A stretch of DNA of 43,294 nucleotides. Origin: an uncultured Clostridia bacterium (lineage in GTDB: Bacteria > Bacillota > Clostridia > Christensenellales > Borkfalkiaceae). The notes below the pieces were generated by a model. The model saw only the letters and a list, made by a program, of their open reading frames with translations, had not been told where the DNA came from and ran no database searches. The stretch's first letter is position 1. The number at the start of each line of letters is the position of its first letter. The stretch spans positions 1 through 43,294 of the forward strand of contig CAMWWH010000003.1 in the NCBI GenBank assembly GCA_947177975.1. The letters run 5' to 3'. A program made the translations under genes and the position numbers. Of the stretch, positions 9,302 through 15,851 are shown one piece after another.

Positions 9302-9937
9302 ATGTTTTTTAAGAGGAAAAAGGAAAAACAGAAGTCGGTTGAGGAGCTTGCGCGCGAGGGCGACGCCGAAGCTCAGTATAAGCTCGGTATGACTTTTTAT
9401 AAAAATGAAACCCGCAGAAGCTTCGCCTATTACGACGCGGTTTTATGGCTTGAAAAAGCTGCCGCGGGCGGTTATAAAAAGGCAAATTTTACGCTGGGCG
9501 AAATATATCGGTGGGGCGGCTACGGCGTGGAAAAAGACTATAAAAAAGCCGTAGAATGCTATTTGAAGGCTTACAATTTCTGTGAAAGCGACGAGAAAGG
9601 GAAAATAGAAGAAGCACTCGGCGACTGTTACTATATGCTGGACGAAGAGGAAAACGCTCTTGTCTGGGCAAGAAGATACGCCGAGCGCGGCTCGGAAGAC
9701 GCTATAAGCTCATACGGTTGTATGCTGTACGACTTTGAAAGGTACGGCGAAGCGGTCGAAGCCTTTAAACGCTTGGACGAATCGACAGGTCGTTTTGGGG
9801 TTTTTACTTTGGGCGAGTGCTATTTCTACGGCCGCGGCGTAGCCGAAGACAAGGCGGAAGCCAAAAGGCTGTGGCAGATAGCGGCGGATAACGGAATCGA
9901 AGATGCGCAGGAAGCGCTTGAAAAGTATTTCAAGTAA
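9302..9937 (+). CDS. Sel1-repeat protein 2
   Basis: A 211-residue Sel1-repeat protein with a short basic N-terminus (FFKRKKEKQK). Repeats include AQYKLGMTFYKNETRR, ANFTLGEIYRWGGYGVEKD and FTLGECYFYGRGVAED; the middle section is degenerate. A GGGGGT SD stands 5 bases before the ATG. Base usage matches the surrounding genes. Its last ~8 codons (ending LEKYFK) plus the following spacer form the left copy of a perfect 55-bp direct repeat that recurs after the next gene. Confidence 0.87.
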   Translation: MFFKRKKEKQKSVEELAREGDAEAQYKLGMTFYKNETRRSFAYYDAVLWLEKAAAGGYKKANFTLGEIYRWGGYGVEKDYKKAVECYLKAYNFCESDEKGKIEEALGDCYYMLDEEENALVWARRYAERGSEDAISSYGCMLYDFERYGEAVEAFKRLDESTGRFGVFTLGECYFYGRGVAEDKAEAKRLWQIAADNGIEDAQEALEKYFK

Positions 9938-9969
9938 AAAGGGTAAATGAGGGACGAGCTTTAATTATG
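9915..9969 (+). repeat. 55-bp perfect direct repeat, left copy
   Basis: Runs from the last codons of Sel1 gene 2 through its stop and the spacer to the ATG of Sel1 gene 3. It is identical, base for base, to 10703-10757. It supplies the purine-rich GAGGGACGAG segment that acts as ribosome binding site for the next gene. Confidence 0.97.
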
Positions 9970-10725
9970 TCTGATGAAGAAAAGTTTAATGAAGCGTTAA
10001 AACGTGCTGAAAGCGGTGACGCGCAGGCTCAGTGGGAAACAGGTGAAAACTATTATTGCGCTTTCGGTGTGAAAGAAGACCACAAAAAAGCGGTCTACTG
10101 GTATTTGAAGTCTGCGGAAAACGGCTTTGCCGAGGCTCAATACGAGATGGGCGAGTTTTATTGGTACGGCGATAGTCAAGCCAACCTTGACACGGACTAC
10201 GAAAAAGCCGCTTACTGGTATGAAAAAGCCGCACAGCAAGGGCACAAATTGGCCCAACTCCAATTAGGCAATTTATATTGCGATGGTTTAGGCGTTGAAA
10301 AGGACGGCGAGAAAGCTTTCTATTGGTTCACTAAATCCGCCGAACAAGATTATTCCTCTGCTGTTTACAATCTCGGACTATGTTACTTTGACGGCATAGG
10401 CGTTAATAAAGATTATAAAAAAGCGCTTGAACTTTGTTTCAAGGCAATAGAAATGACAGACGGCGAAACAGCTCGTCCATACACTACGATAGGTTATTGT
10501 TATGAAATGGGCTACGGCGTTGAAAAAGATACGCAAAAAGCAGTTGAGTTTTATTTGAAAGGTGCCGAAGGCGGTTGCGAAGTGGCAATGTATAATCTCG
10601 GAGATTGTTACAAGGACGGCGTTGGAGTAGAACAAGATTTGTATGTCGCAAAAAAATGGTATGAAAAAGCCGCGGAACACGGCGATAGTGACGCGCGTGA
10701 TACGCTTGAAAAGTATTTCAAGTAA
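9967..10725 (+). CDS. Sel1-repeat protein 3, probable inserted unit
   Basis: A 252-residue protein built almost wholly from regular 36-residue Sel1 repeats (AQYEMGEFYWYGD, AQLQLGNLYCDGLGVEKD, AVYNLGLCYFDGIGVNKD, AMYNLGDCYKDGVGVEQD). It has no signal peptide or membrane helix. It is visibly more A+T-rich than both neighbours, using tat, aat, aaa, caa and gaa more freely. It is bracketed by a 55-bp perfect direct repeat covering the last codons and downstream spacer of each Sel1 gene. This suggests the gene arrived by homologous recombination or was copied from elsewhere, and it could be lost cleanly by recombination between the repeats. Confidence 0.9.
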   Translation: MSDEEKFNEALKRAESGDAQAQWETGENYYCAFGVKEDHKKAVYWYLKSAENGFAEAQYEMGEFYWYGDSQANLDTDYEKAAYWYEKAAQQGHKLAQLQLGNLYCDGLGVEKDGEKAFYWFTKSAEQDYSSAVYNLGLCYFDGIGVNKDYKKALELCFKAIEMTDGETARPYTTIGYCYEMGYGVEKDTQKAVEFYLKGAEGGCEVAMYNLGDCYKDGVGVEQDLYVAKKWYEKAAEHGDSDARDTLEKYFK

Positions 10726-10757
10726 AAAGGGTAAATGAGGGACGAGCTTTAATTATG
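10703..10757 (+). repeat. 55-bp perfect direct repeat, right copy
   Basis: Identical to 9915-9969. It runs from the last codons of Sel1 gene 3 to the ATG of the following membrane-protein gene, so the repeat unit is 788 bp. The two Sel1 genes are not similar at DNA level upstream of the repeat, so this is not a simple recent tandem duplication of the whole gene. Confidence 0.97.
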
Positions 10758-11393
10758 GATAAACTGCCATACGAATATGACGGACTTCAGTCCGATTTAG
10801 AGTGCAAAGTGGGCGAGCCCGACCCGCTTATTCCCGACGGTGAAGTTAAGCCGTATCTTAAAGAAAAGATTACCGTTCCCGAAGAGGCGAACGGCAAGCC
10901 AAAGGGCAGCTGGAAAATACTCTTATGCATACTCGCGTGCGCCGCGCCGCTTATTGCCGCGGCGGTGTTGCTTTTTTTAAAACTTATCGTTCCCGCCGCA
11001 ATTTGCGCAGGCGTGTTCGTCTTGGGTGTAACCGTTTTTATTGTTGCTTTGGTTACGGCAGAAAAGCGGCTTTTAAGCGGAGTTAGTGTTTTAAACAAGC
11101 CCGACACCCGAAGAATAATTGCAACTGTAACGGAAAGCGTATGTGTAAAGCAAACTTACCGACCCTACCGCAAAGGCTGGCACGGCCCTCACGGGTACGA
11201 CCTTGTGGGCGCGGTTTACGTAATTACCGTTAAAGAAAACGGCGAAGAAAGTCAAAAAACATACGTTGCTAAAACAACGAGATATTACGCAAAAAACGAA
11301 GAAGTTGCGGCATATGTGCGAGGCAAATACGCATATATTGACGAAACAGACCGCTTTAACGAGAAAAAAACGGCTATGAGGAAAAATATATGA
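10755..11393 (+). CDS. Hypothetical membrane protein with two transmembrane helices
   Basis: A 212-residue protein that I cannot assign to a named family. The first ~50 residues are polar and Pro/Glu-rich. Two hydrophobic helices follow back to back (WKILLCILACAAPLIAAAVLLFLKL and IVPAAICAGVFVLGVTVFIVALV). Then comes a ~110-residue soluble, beta-looking domain rich in Lys and Thr with a Tyr/Gly patch (YRPYRKGWHGPHGYD). The layout resembles DUF3592-like small membrane proteins, but I see no diagnostic motif. Its ATG closes the right copy of the 55-bp repeat. Its stop overlaps the hisS start (ATGA). Confidence 0.75.
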   Translation: MDKLPYEYDGLQSDLECKVGEPDPLIPDGEVKPYLKEKITVPEEANGKPKGSWKILLCILACAAPLIAAAVLLFLKLIVPAAICAGVFVLGVTVFIVALVTAEKRLLSGVSVLNKPDTRRIIATVTESVCVKQTYRPYRKGWHGPHGYDLVGAVYVITVKENGEESQKTYVAKTTRYYAKNEEVAAYVRGKYAYIDETDRFNEKKTAMRKNI

Positions 11394-12640
11394 TTAACAT
11401 ACCCAAGGGCACAAAAGACGTTCTGCCCGAACAAAGTTATATCTGGCAGTTTGTCGAGGACACGGCGAGAAGCACGGCGAAGTGCTTCGGATTAAAGGAA
11501 ATTCGCACGCCCGTCTTCGAGCATACCGAGCTTTTCCTTCGCGGAGTGGGCGAAACGACCGACGTCGTGACTAAGGAAATGTATACCTTCGAGGACAAGG
11601 GCGGCAGGTCGATAACCTTGAAGCCCGAGGGCACTGCGGGCGTTGCGCGGTCGTTTATCGAGAACGGACTTGCAAATTCTCCGCTGCCCTTAAAGGCTTA
11701 CTATATAACTCCCTGCTACCGCTACGAAAGACCGCAAAAAGGGCGCCTTCGCGAGTTCCACCAGTTCGGCATCGAGATGTTCGGAAGCGCCAAGCCCGAG
11801 GCGGACGCGGAAGTCATATTCGCCGCGCATACGTTTTTGGACAAGCTTGGCATAAAGGGCGCGCGTCTTGAAATCAATTCGATAGGCTGCAAGACCTGCC
11901 GCGCGGAATACAACAAGGCGCTTAAAGAATATTTCCGTCCCAACCTCGAAAATATGTGCGGAACGTGCCGCGACAGGTTTGATAAAAACCCTCTGCGTAT
12001 GCTCGACTGCAAGGAAGAGGAGTGCAAAAAGTACACGGCGGGCGCGCCGAAAATTCTCGATTATCTCTGTCCCGACTGCAAAGAGCATTTTGAAAAGGTC
12101 AAGGAATTTTTAACCGTTCTCGGAGTGGAATATACGGTTAATTCGGGCATAGTAAGGGGTTTAGACTACTATTCGCGCACGGTTTTCGAGTTTGTGTCGA
12201 CCGAAGTGGGCACGCAGGGAACAATCTGCGGCGGCGGAAGATACGACGGACTTATATCCGAACTCGGCGGCGGCAACGTGCCCGCGGTCGGCTTCGGTGC
12301 GGGAATAGAGCGGCTTATGCTTGCGGGCATTGATTCGCCTTCCGCACCCGTGCCCGACGTTTATATTGCCGGTATGGACGAGGCTACCCGCAAAAAAGCG
12401 TTTGAAATAGTAAACGGCTTGCGCACGCAGGGTATTGCGGCGGAGTGCGATTTAATGGAGCGTTCGGTCAAGGCGCAGTTCAAGTACGCGGACAAAATCT
12501 GCGCGAAGTACACCGCGGTTATCGGCGAAAGCGAGATGGCAAGCGGCAAGTGCAATTTAAAGAAAATGTCGGACGGAAGCGTATCCGAAGTTGCGTTCGC
12601 GGATATTTACGCGTATTTGACAAATAATAATCAGGGGTGA
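11390..12640 (+). CDS. hisS: Histidyl-tRNA synthetase
   Basis: Class II aminoacyl-tRNA synthetase for histidine (416 residues, normal length). N-terminal IPKGTKDVLPEQ is the family start. Motif 2 region: CYRYERPQKGRLREFHQFGIE. Histidine-binding blocks: VRGLDYYSRTVFEF and GGGRYDGLISELGG. A C-terminal anticodon-binding domain follows from about residue 325. It overlaps the preceding membrane-protein gene by 4 bases and lies 7 bases before trxA. Confidence 0.98.
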   Translation: MINIPKGTKDVLPEQSYIWQFVEDTARSTAKCFGLKEIRTPVFEHTELFLRGVGETTDVVTKEMYTFEDKGGRSITLKPEGTAGVARSFIENGLANSPLPLKAYYITPCYRYERPQKGRLREFHQFGIEMFGSAKPEADAEVIFAAHTFLDKLGIKGARLEINSIGCKTCRAEYNKALKEYFRPNLENMCGTCRDRFDKNPLRMLDCKEEECKKYTAGAPKILDYLCPDCKEHFEKVKEFLTVLGVEYTVNSGIVRGLDYYSRTVFEFVSTEVGTQGTICGGGRYDGLISELGGGNVPAVGFGAGIERLMLAGIDSPSAPVPDVYIAGMDEATRKKAFEIVNGLRTQGIAAECDLMERSVKAQFKYADKICAKYTAVIGESEMASGKCNLKKMSDGSVSEVAFADIYAYLTNNNQG

Positions 12641-12647
12641 AAAAAAT

Positions 12648-12959
12648 ATGGTAGAAAAAATTGACGTTAAAAAATTCGACGAACTTATAAAGGGTGAAAC
12701 GCCCGTCGTGTGCGACTTTTACGCAGACTGGTGCGGTCCTTGCAAGATGCTTGCGCCCGTCATCGACAAGTGCAGCGAAAAGTTTACCGACGCGAAATTC
12801 GTAAAAGTGAACGTGGACGAGTGCTTCGAGCTTGCGGCGCGCTACGGAGTTATGAGTATTCCTATGATAGGCGTGTTCAAGGGCGGCGAGCTTGCGGACA
12901 AGTCGGTGGGCTTTACCTCGCAGTCGGAAACCGAAGAGTTTTTGAACGGCGTTTTGTAA
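12648..12959 (+). CDS. trxA: Thioredoxin
   Basis: A 103-residue thioredoxin with the redox site WCGPC at about residues 27-31, preceded by VCDFYADWC as in the family, and the cis-Pro loop SIPMIGVFKGGE. It reduces protein disulfides in the cytosol. SD AGGGGTGA precedes the ATG. It sits just behind hisS and is probably co-transcribed. Confidence 0.95.
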   Translation: MVEKIDVKKFDELIKGETPVVCDFYADWCGPCKMLAPVIDKCSEKFTDAKFVKVNVDECFELAARYGVMSIPMIGVFKGGELADKSVGFTSQSETEEFLNGVL

Positions 12960-12972
12960 GGTTCGATATAAT

Positions 12973-12993
12973 AAAAAGTTTTATACTTTTTTT
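12973..12993 (+). terminator. AT-rich hairpin after trxA, possible weak terminator
   Basis: AAAAAGT pairs with ACTTTTT around a TTTAT loop and continues into more T. The stem has only one G-C pair, so termination would be weak. A TATAAT box (12967-12972) just before it could instead be a promoter for the next small gene. Confidence 0.35.
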
Positions 12994-13011
12994 CATTAAA
13001 ACGGTAAATAA

Positions 13012-13395
13012 ATGTTAAATTTGGTCAATTCAATTGTGGCATTAGTTGCTTGTTTAATTTTATGGGCAATACTCAGCGGATCAATGATGCTTGCGGTAAG
13101 GCATAACGGCACTAAAAAAAGTTGGAAAAAAGTCGAGGAAAATTATCCGTATTTCAGCTACCGATTTTATAAAAAAGCGTTTTTCCTTGGTTTAAACCGC
13201 GCTATGCCGCTTAGCGTAGTTGTGCTGTCGTTTATCGTAAATATAGCTTTAATAATAATTGTGATTGCCTGCGTATGGAATATGATTCTAATGAATATCG
13301 TCGCTTCATACACTGCAAGAATATGTATGGGGGTATATTTTATTACAATATTGATTAGAGGAATCATATTTATCGTGAGAGGATTTAAAATTTAG
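13012..13395 (+). CDS. Small hypothetical membrane protein
   Basis: A 127-residue protein with about four hydrophobic segments: LVNSIVALVACLILWAILSGS, LSVVVLSFIVNIALIIIVIACVW, a short MNIVASYTARICMGVY, and FITILIRGIIFIVRG. A basic Tyr-rich loop (KKSWKKVEENYPYFSYRFYKK) separates the first two. I do not recognise the family. It is more A+T-rich than its neighbours and has no convincing Shine-Dalgarno. It sits alone between trxA and tsaE. Confidence 0.6.
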   Translation: MLNLVNSIVALVACLILWAILSGSMMLAVRHNGTKKSWKKVEENYPYFSYRFYKKAFFLGLNRAMPLSVVVLSFIVNIALIIIVIACVWNMILMNIVASYTARICMGVYFITILIRGIIFIVRGFKI

Positions 13396-13423
13396 AAGTA
13401 CATAAACAATTTGCTTTAATCAA

Positions 13424-13452
13424 TTGCAAACAATGCCATACGGGTGTATAAT
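13424..13452 (+). promoter_or_regulatory. Promoter of tsaE operon (TTGCAA-17-TATAAT)
   Basis: -35 TTGCAA (13424-13429), exact 17-base spacer, perfect -10 TATAAT (13447-13452). Transcription would start at about 13459, which is the A of the tsaE ATG. The mRNA should therefore be leaderless. Confidence 0.75.
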
Positions 13453-13464
13453 ATCCGTATGGCA
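13434..13464 (+). repeat. Inverted repeat around the tsaE -10 box and start codon
   Basis: TGCCATACGG (13434-13443) and CCGTATGGCA (13455-13464) are perfect 10-bp arms with an 11-base loop that holds the TATAAT box. The 3' arm contains the ATG. It could be an operator, or a hairpin hiding the ATG on read-through transcripts. Confidence 0.85.
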
Positions 13465-13863
13465 ATCTTTTTATCTTGTAGCGAAAAGGCTACGGTTTCT
13501 TTTGCAAAAGAGTACGCAAAAACTCTGCGTGCGGGTGACGTCGTTTTATTGAACGGCGAAATGGGCGTGGGCAAAACTGTCTTCGTTAAGGGCGTCGCGC
13601 AGGGAATGGGTATTAAGGACGAAATTTTAAGCCCCACCTACGCGTATATGAACGACTACGACGGCAAGCTCTATCATTACGACTGTTACCGCTTGAAAAA
13701 CGGCGAGCAGGCGGAAAGTTTAGGCTTAACCGACTACTTCGGCGGCAAGGGCGTCTGCCTTATCGAGTGGGCGGAAAATATTTCGGACGTTCTGCCCGAG
13801 GATTGCAAAAAGGTGACGATTAAAAAAATCGGCACCGTAAACAGGGAGATTATCTGTGAGTAA
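13459..13863 (+). CDS. tsaE: TsaE, ATPase of tRNA t6A synthesis
   Basis: TsaE is a small P-loop ATPase that works with TsaB and TsaD to place threonylcarbamoyl on A37 of ANN-decoding tRNAs. The protein is 134 residues from ATG 13459, with Walker A GEMGVGKT near residues 29-36 and the family blocks SPTYAYMNDY, YHYDCYRL and IEWAENI. The ORF track starts at a GTG 15 bases upstream. I prefer the ATG because the -10 box TATAAT overlaps that GTG region, so no transcript from this promoter could contain it. It overlaps tsaB by 8 bases. Confidence 0.93.
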   Translation: MAIFLSCSEKATVSFAKEYAKTLRAGDVVLLNGEMGVGKTVFVKGVAQGMGIKDEILSPTYAYMNDYDGKLYHYDCYRLKNGEQAESLGLTDYFGGKGVCLIEWAENISDVLPEDCKKVTIKKIGTVNREIICE

Positions 13864-14479
13864 TTTTTTAGCGGTCGACACCTCGTCGCACTATCTGACC
13901 GTGGCGGCGTGCAAGGGTGAAAAACAGGTCGTAAAATTCGTCGGCGACTGCGCTATGCAGCACTCCGTCGTGCTTATGGACGAAATCGAAAAGGCTCTTA
14001 GCGAAGTGGGTTTAACTCCCGCGGACTGCGACTTTTTCGCCGCGGTGACCGGTCCCGGCTCGTTTACGGGTATACGCATAGGGCTGTCGTGCATAAAGGG
14101 CTACGCGGTAGCCTTGGGCAAACGCGCGGTGGGCGTAACCACGTTCGACATGCTTTCATATAATGTCAACAGCGGTTGTAATTACCTTATTGCCATCGAC
14201 GCTCTGCACGGCAACTACTACGTCTGCGGCTACGATGAAAACGGCGCGTGCAATCTGTCTCCCTGCTGTCTTTCGGCGGAAGAGATAATTGCGCTTGCCC
14301 GCCCCGTGTATGGCACGGAAGAGCTGACTTTGCCTTTATATACGCAGCTCGAACCCGATAAATGTCTGGTGTCCGCAGTTATTAAAGCGGAGGCGAGCGG
14401 AGGCGGCGCGCTCTCGGCGCTGTACGTTAAAAAGTCGCAGGCGGAGGAGGAGCGCGAAAAGCGCATACAGGGGCAATGA
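13856..14479 (+). CDS. tsaB: TsaB, partner subunit of t6A synthesis
   Basis: TsaB (207 residues) is the inactive ASKHA-fold partner of TsaD in the t6A complex. N-terminal FLAVDTSSHYLTVA is typical, and TGPGSFTGIRIGLSCIKGYA is the family signature. The start is GTG inside the end of tsaE. The stop overlaps the rimI ATG. TsaD is not in this window. The C-terminal third is less conserved, as is usual. Confidence 0.95.
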   Translation: MSNFLAVDTSSHYLTVAACKGEKQVVKFVGDCAMQHSVVLMDEIEKALSEVGLTPADCDFFAAVTGPGSFTGIRIGLSCIKGYAVALGKRAVGVTTFDMLSYNVNSGCNYLIAIDALHGNYYVCGYDENGACNLSPCCLSAEEIIALARPVYGTEELTLPLYTQLEPDKCLVSAVIKAEASGGGALSALYVKKSQAEEEREKRIQGQ

Positions 14480-14919
14480 ACGTTCGCAAGTGCAAATATG
14501 AGGACATTTTAGCGGTATCCGAGCTTGAAAAGGAATGTTTTAAGGGCGAGAGCTGGAACTTCGGCACGATTGCTTCTGCGTTCGGAAATTCTTCCTACGA
14601 GATGCTTGTCGCCGAAGAGGGCGGCGAGATTATCGGCTACGGCTGTACGTGCACAACTCTCGACACGTGCGATTTGGAAAACGTTTTGGTTGCCGAGGAG
14701 TACAGGCGCGGCGGCGTGGGCAGAGCGATTTTAAATGCTCTTTTGGATAACGCAAAGGAGCGCGGCGCGGAGAAGGTGTTTTTGGAGGTGCGCGTGTCCA
14801 ACTCGGCGGCAATGCGGTTGTACCTTTCCTGCGGGTTTTATGGGGTGCACGCGCGTACGCGTTACTACTCGGACGGCGAAGATTGCCTCGTAATGGTTAA
14901 GGAATTGAACCGCGAATAA
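14476..14919 (+). CDS. rimI: RimI-type GNAT N-acetyltransferase
   Basis: A 147-residue GNAT acetyltransferase of the RimI group, which acetylates protein N-termini (ribosomal S18 in E. coli). The acetyl-CoA loop is YRRGGVGRAIL. EVRVSNSAAMRLYLSCGF is the characteristic RimI motif. tsaB-rimI linkage is common in Firmicutes. Start ATG overlaps the tsaB stop (ATGA). Confidence 0.92.
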   Translation: MNVRKCKYEDILAVSELEKECFKGESWNFGTIASAFGNSSYEMLVAEEGGEIIGYGCTCTTLDTCDLENVLVAEEYRRGGVGRAILNALLDNAKERGAEKVFLEVRVSNSAAMRLYLSCGFYGVHARTRYYSDGEDCLVMVKELNRE

Positions 14920-14937
14920 ATTTCGGGGTGAAGTTCC

Positions 14938-15663
14938 ATTTTTTTAAACGGCGGCTATTTAAGCGTCACCGACAGGGGCGCAGGCGATAGTGTGCTTTTT
15001 CTGCACGGCTATCTTTCGAACAAGGAAAGTTTTTATTATCAGACCCGATTTTTAGAGCAAAACGGCTACCGCGTGATTGCGCCCGATATGCCCGCGTTCG
15101 GGCAGAGCTCTCCAATTGATACGGCTTGGTCGGTGGGTGATTACGCCCGCTGGCTCGAAGATTTTATGGTGGCAAAGGAGCTTGACGGCTGTGCGGTCGT
15201 TGCACATTCTTTCGGCGCAAGGGTGATTTTCAAACTGCTCGGAAAGGAGCGGGGGCTTGTAAAAAAGCTTGTAATTACGGGCGGCGCGGGGCTTGTAAAA
15301 CCGCGTTCACCCGCATATATGCGGCAGGTAAAGCGGTACAGGCGCATAAAAAAGCTGTTTCCGAGGTATGCGGAAAGGCACTTCGGCAGCGAGGAATACC
15401 GTTCGCTTTCGCCGCTTATGCGCGAGAGCTACAAACTGATTGTAAACGAGGATTTGCGCGACTGCGCCGCAAAGGTGAGCGTGCCGACTCTGCTTATATA
15501 CGGCAACGGCGACACGGTGACTCCGCCGAACGAAGAGGGCGAAATTTTTCACTCGCTCATTGCGGACAGCCGACTGGAAATAATCGACGGCGGACATTTT
15601 TGTTTCAGCGAAAACAGCGAAAAGTTCAACGGACTTTTGCTGGAATTTTTAAAGAATAATTAA
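14938..15663 (+). CDS. Alpha/beta hydrolase, apparent ATT start codon
   Basis: An alpha/beta-hydrolase-fold enzyme. The nucleophile elbow AHSFG holds the Ser, the acid is in IYGNGDTVTP, and the His is in IDGGHFCFS. LHGYLSNKES forms the oxyanion region. Substrate is unknown. The ORF track starts at GTG 14992, but that omits the first beta-strands. The open frame continues upstream through NGGYLSVTDRGAGDSVLFLHGY, normal for the fold, to a TGA at 14929. It contains no ATG, GTG or TTG before 14992. The only placed SD (GGGGTGA, 14925-14931) is 6 bases before ATT 14938. I therefore favour ATT as start (241 residues); a mutated ATG is the alternative. Confidence 0.8.
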   Translation: MFLNGGYLSVTDRGAGDSVLFLHGYLSNKESFYYQTRFLEQNGYRVIAPDMPAFGQSSPIDTAWSVGDYARWLEDFMVAKELDGCAVVAHSFGARVIFKLLGKERGLVKKLVITGGAGLVKPRSPAYMRQVKRYRRIKKLFPRYAERHFGSEEYRSLSPLMRESYKLIVNEDLRDCAAKVSVPTLLIYGNGDTVTPPNEEGEIFHSLIADSRLEIIDGGHFCFSENSEKFNGLLLEFLKNN

Positions 15664-15851
15664 TGTAGCAAGCAAAACCGCGTTTTTGCGCAGCGCGACC
15701 CAATTTGCGCATATTTGCGGCTGACTGGGTGAATTGCCCCATTTTCTGATAATCGAGGGCACTTAAATAATGGGGCAAGAGGGCAACGCCCTAAAAATCG
15801 TCGGATTTATTTTGCGCCCCAAGCAAAAGAAATCGACGAGAAAGGAAGATT
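15664..15851 (+). ncRNA. Hairpin-rich leader before the Mur ligase gene, candidate structured RNA
   Basis: 188 bases without an ORF. Visible structure: GCAAAA/TTTTTGC near 15671-15688; ACCCA 15698-15702 with TGGGT 15726-15730; TTGCCCCATT 15734-15743 with AATGGGGCAA 15769-15778 (10 bp perfect); AGGGC-AAC-GCCCT 15780-15792. A 16-bp stem with one bulge and one mismatch runs from TCGTCG (15798) to CGACGA (15839), with loop GCCCCAA. That loop is complementary to TGGGGC at 15771-15776, so a pseudoknot or switch is possible. The SD AAAGGAAG follows the last stem. I do not recognise a known riboswitch class. Confidence 0.45.

Noticed and set aside
15664-15851. T-box or known riboswitch
   Set aside because: No T-box antiterminator sequence, specifier loop or other signature that I recognise; reported only as an unclassified structured leader.
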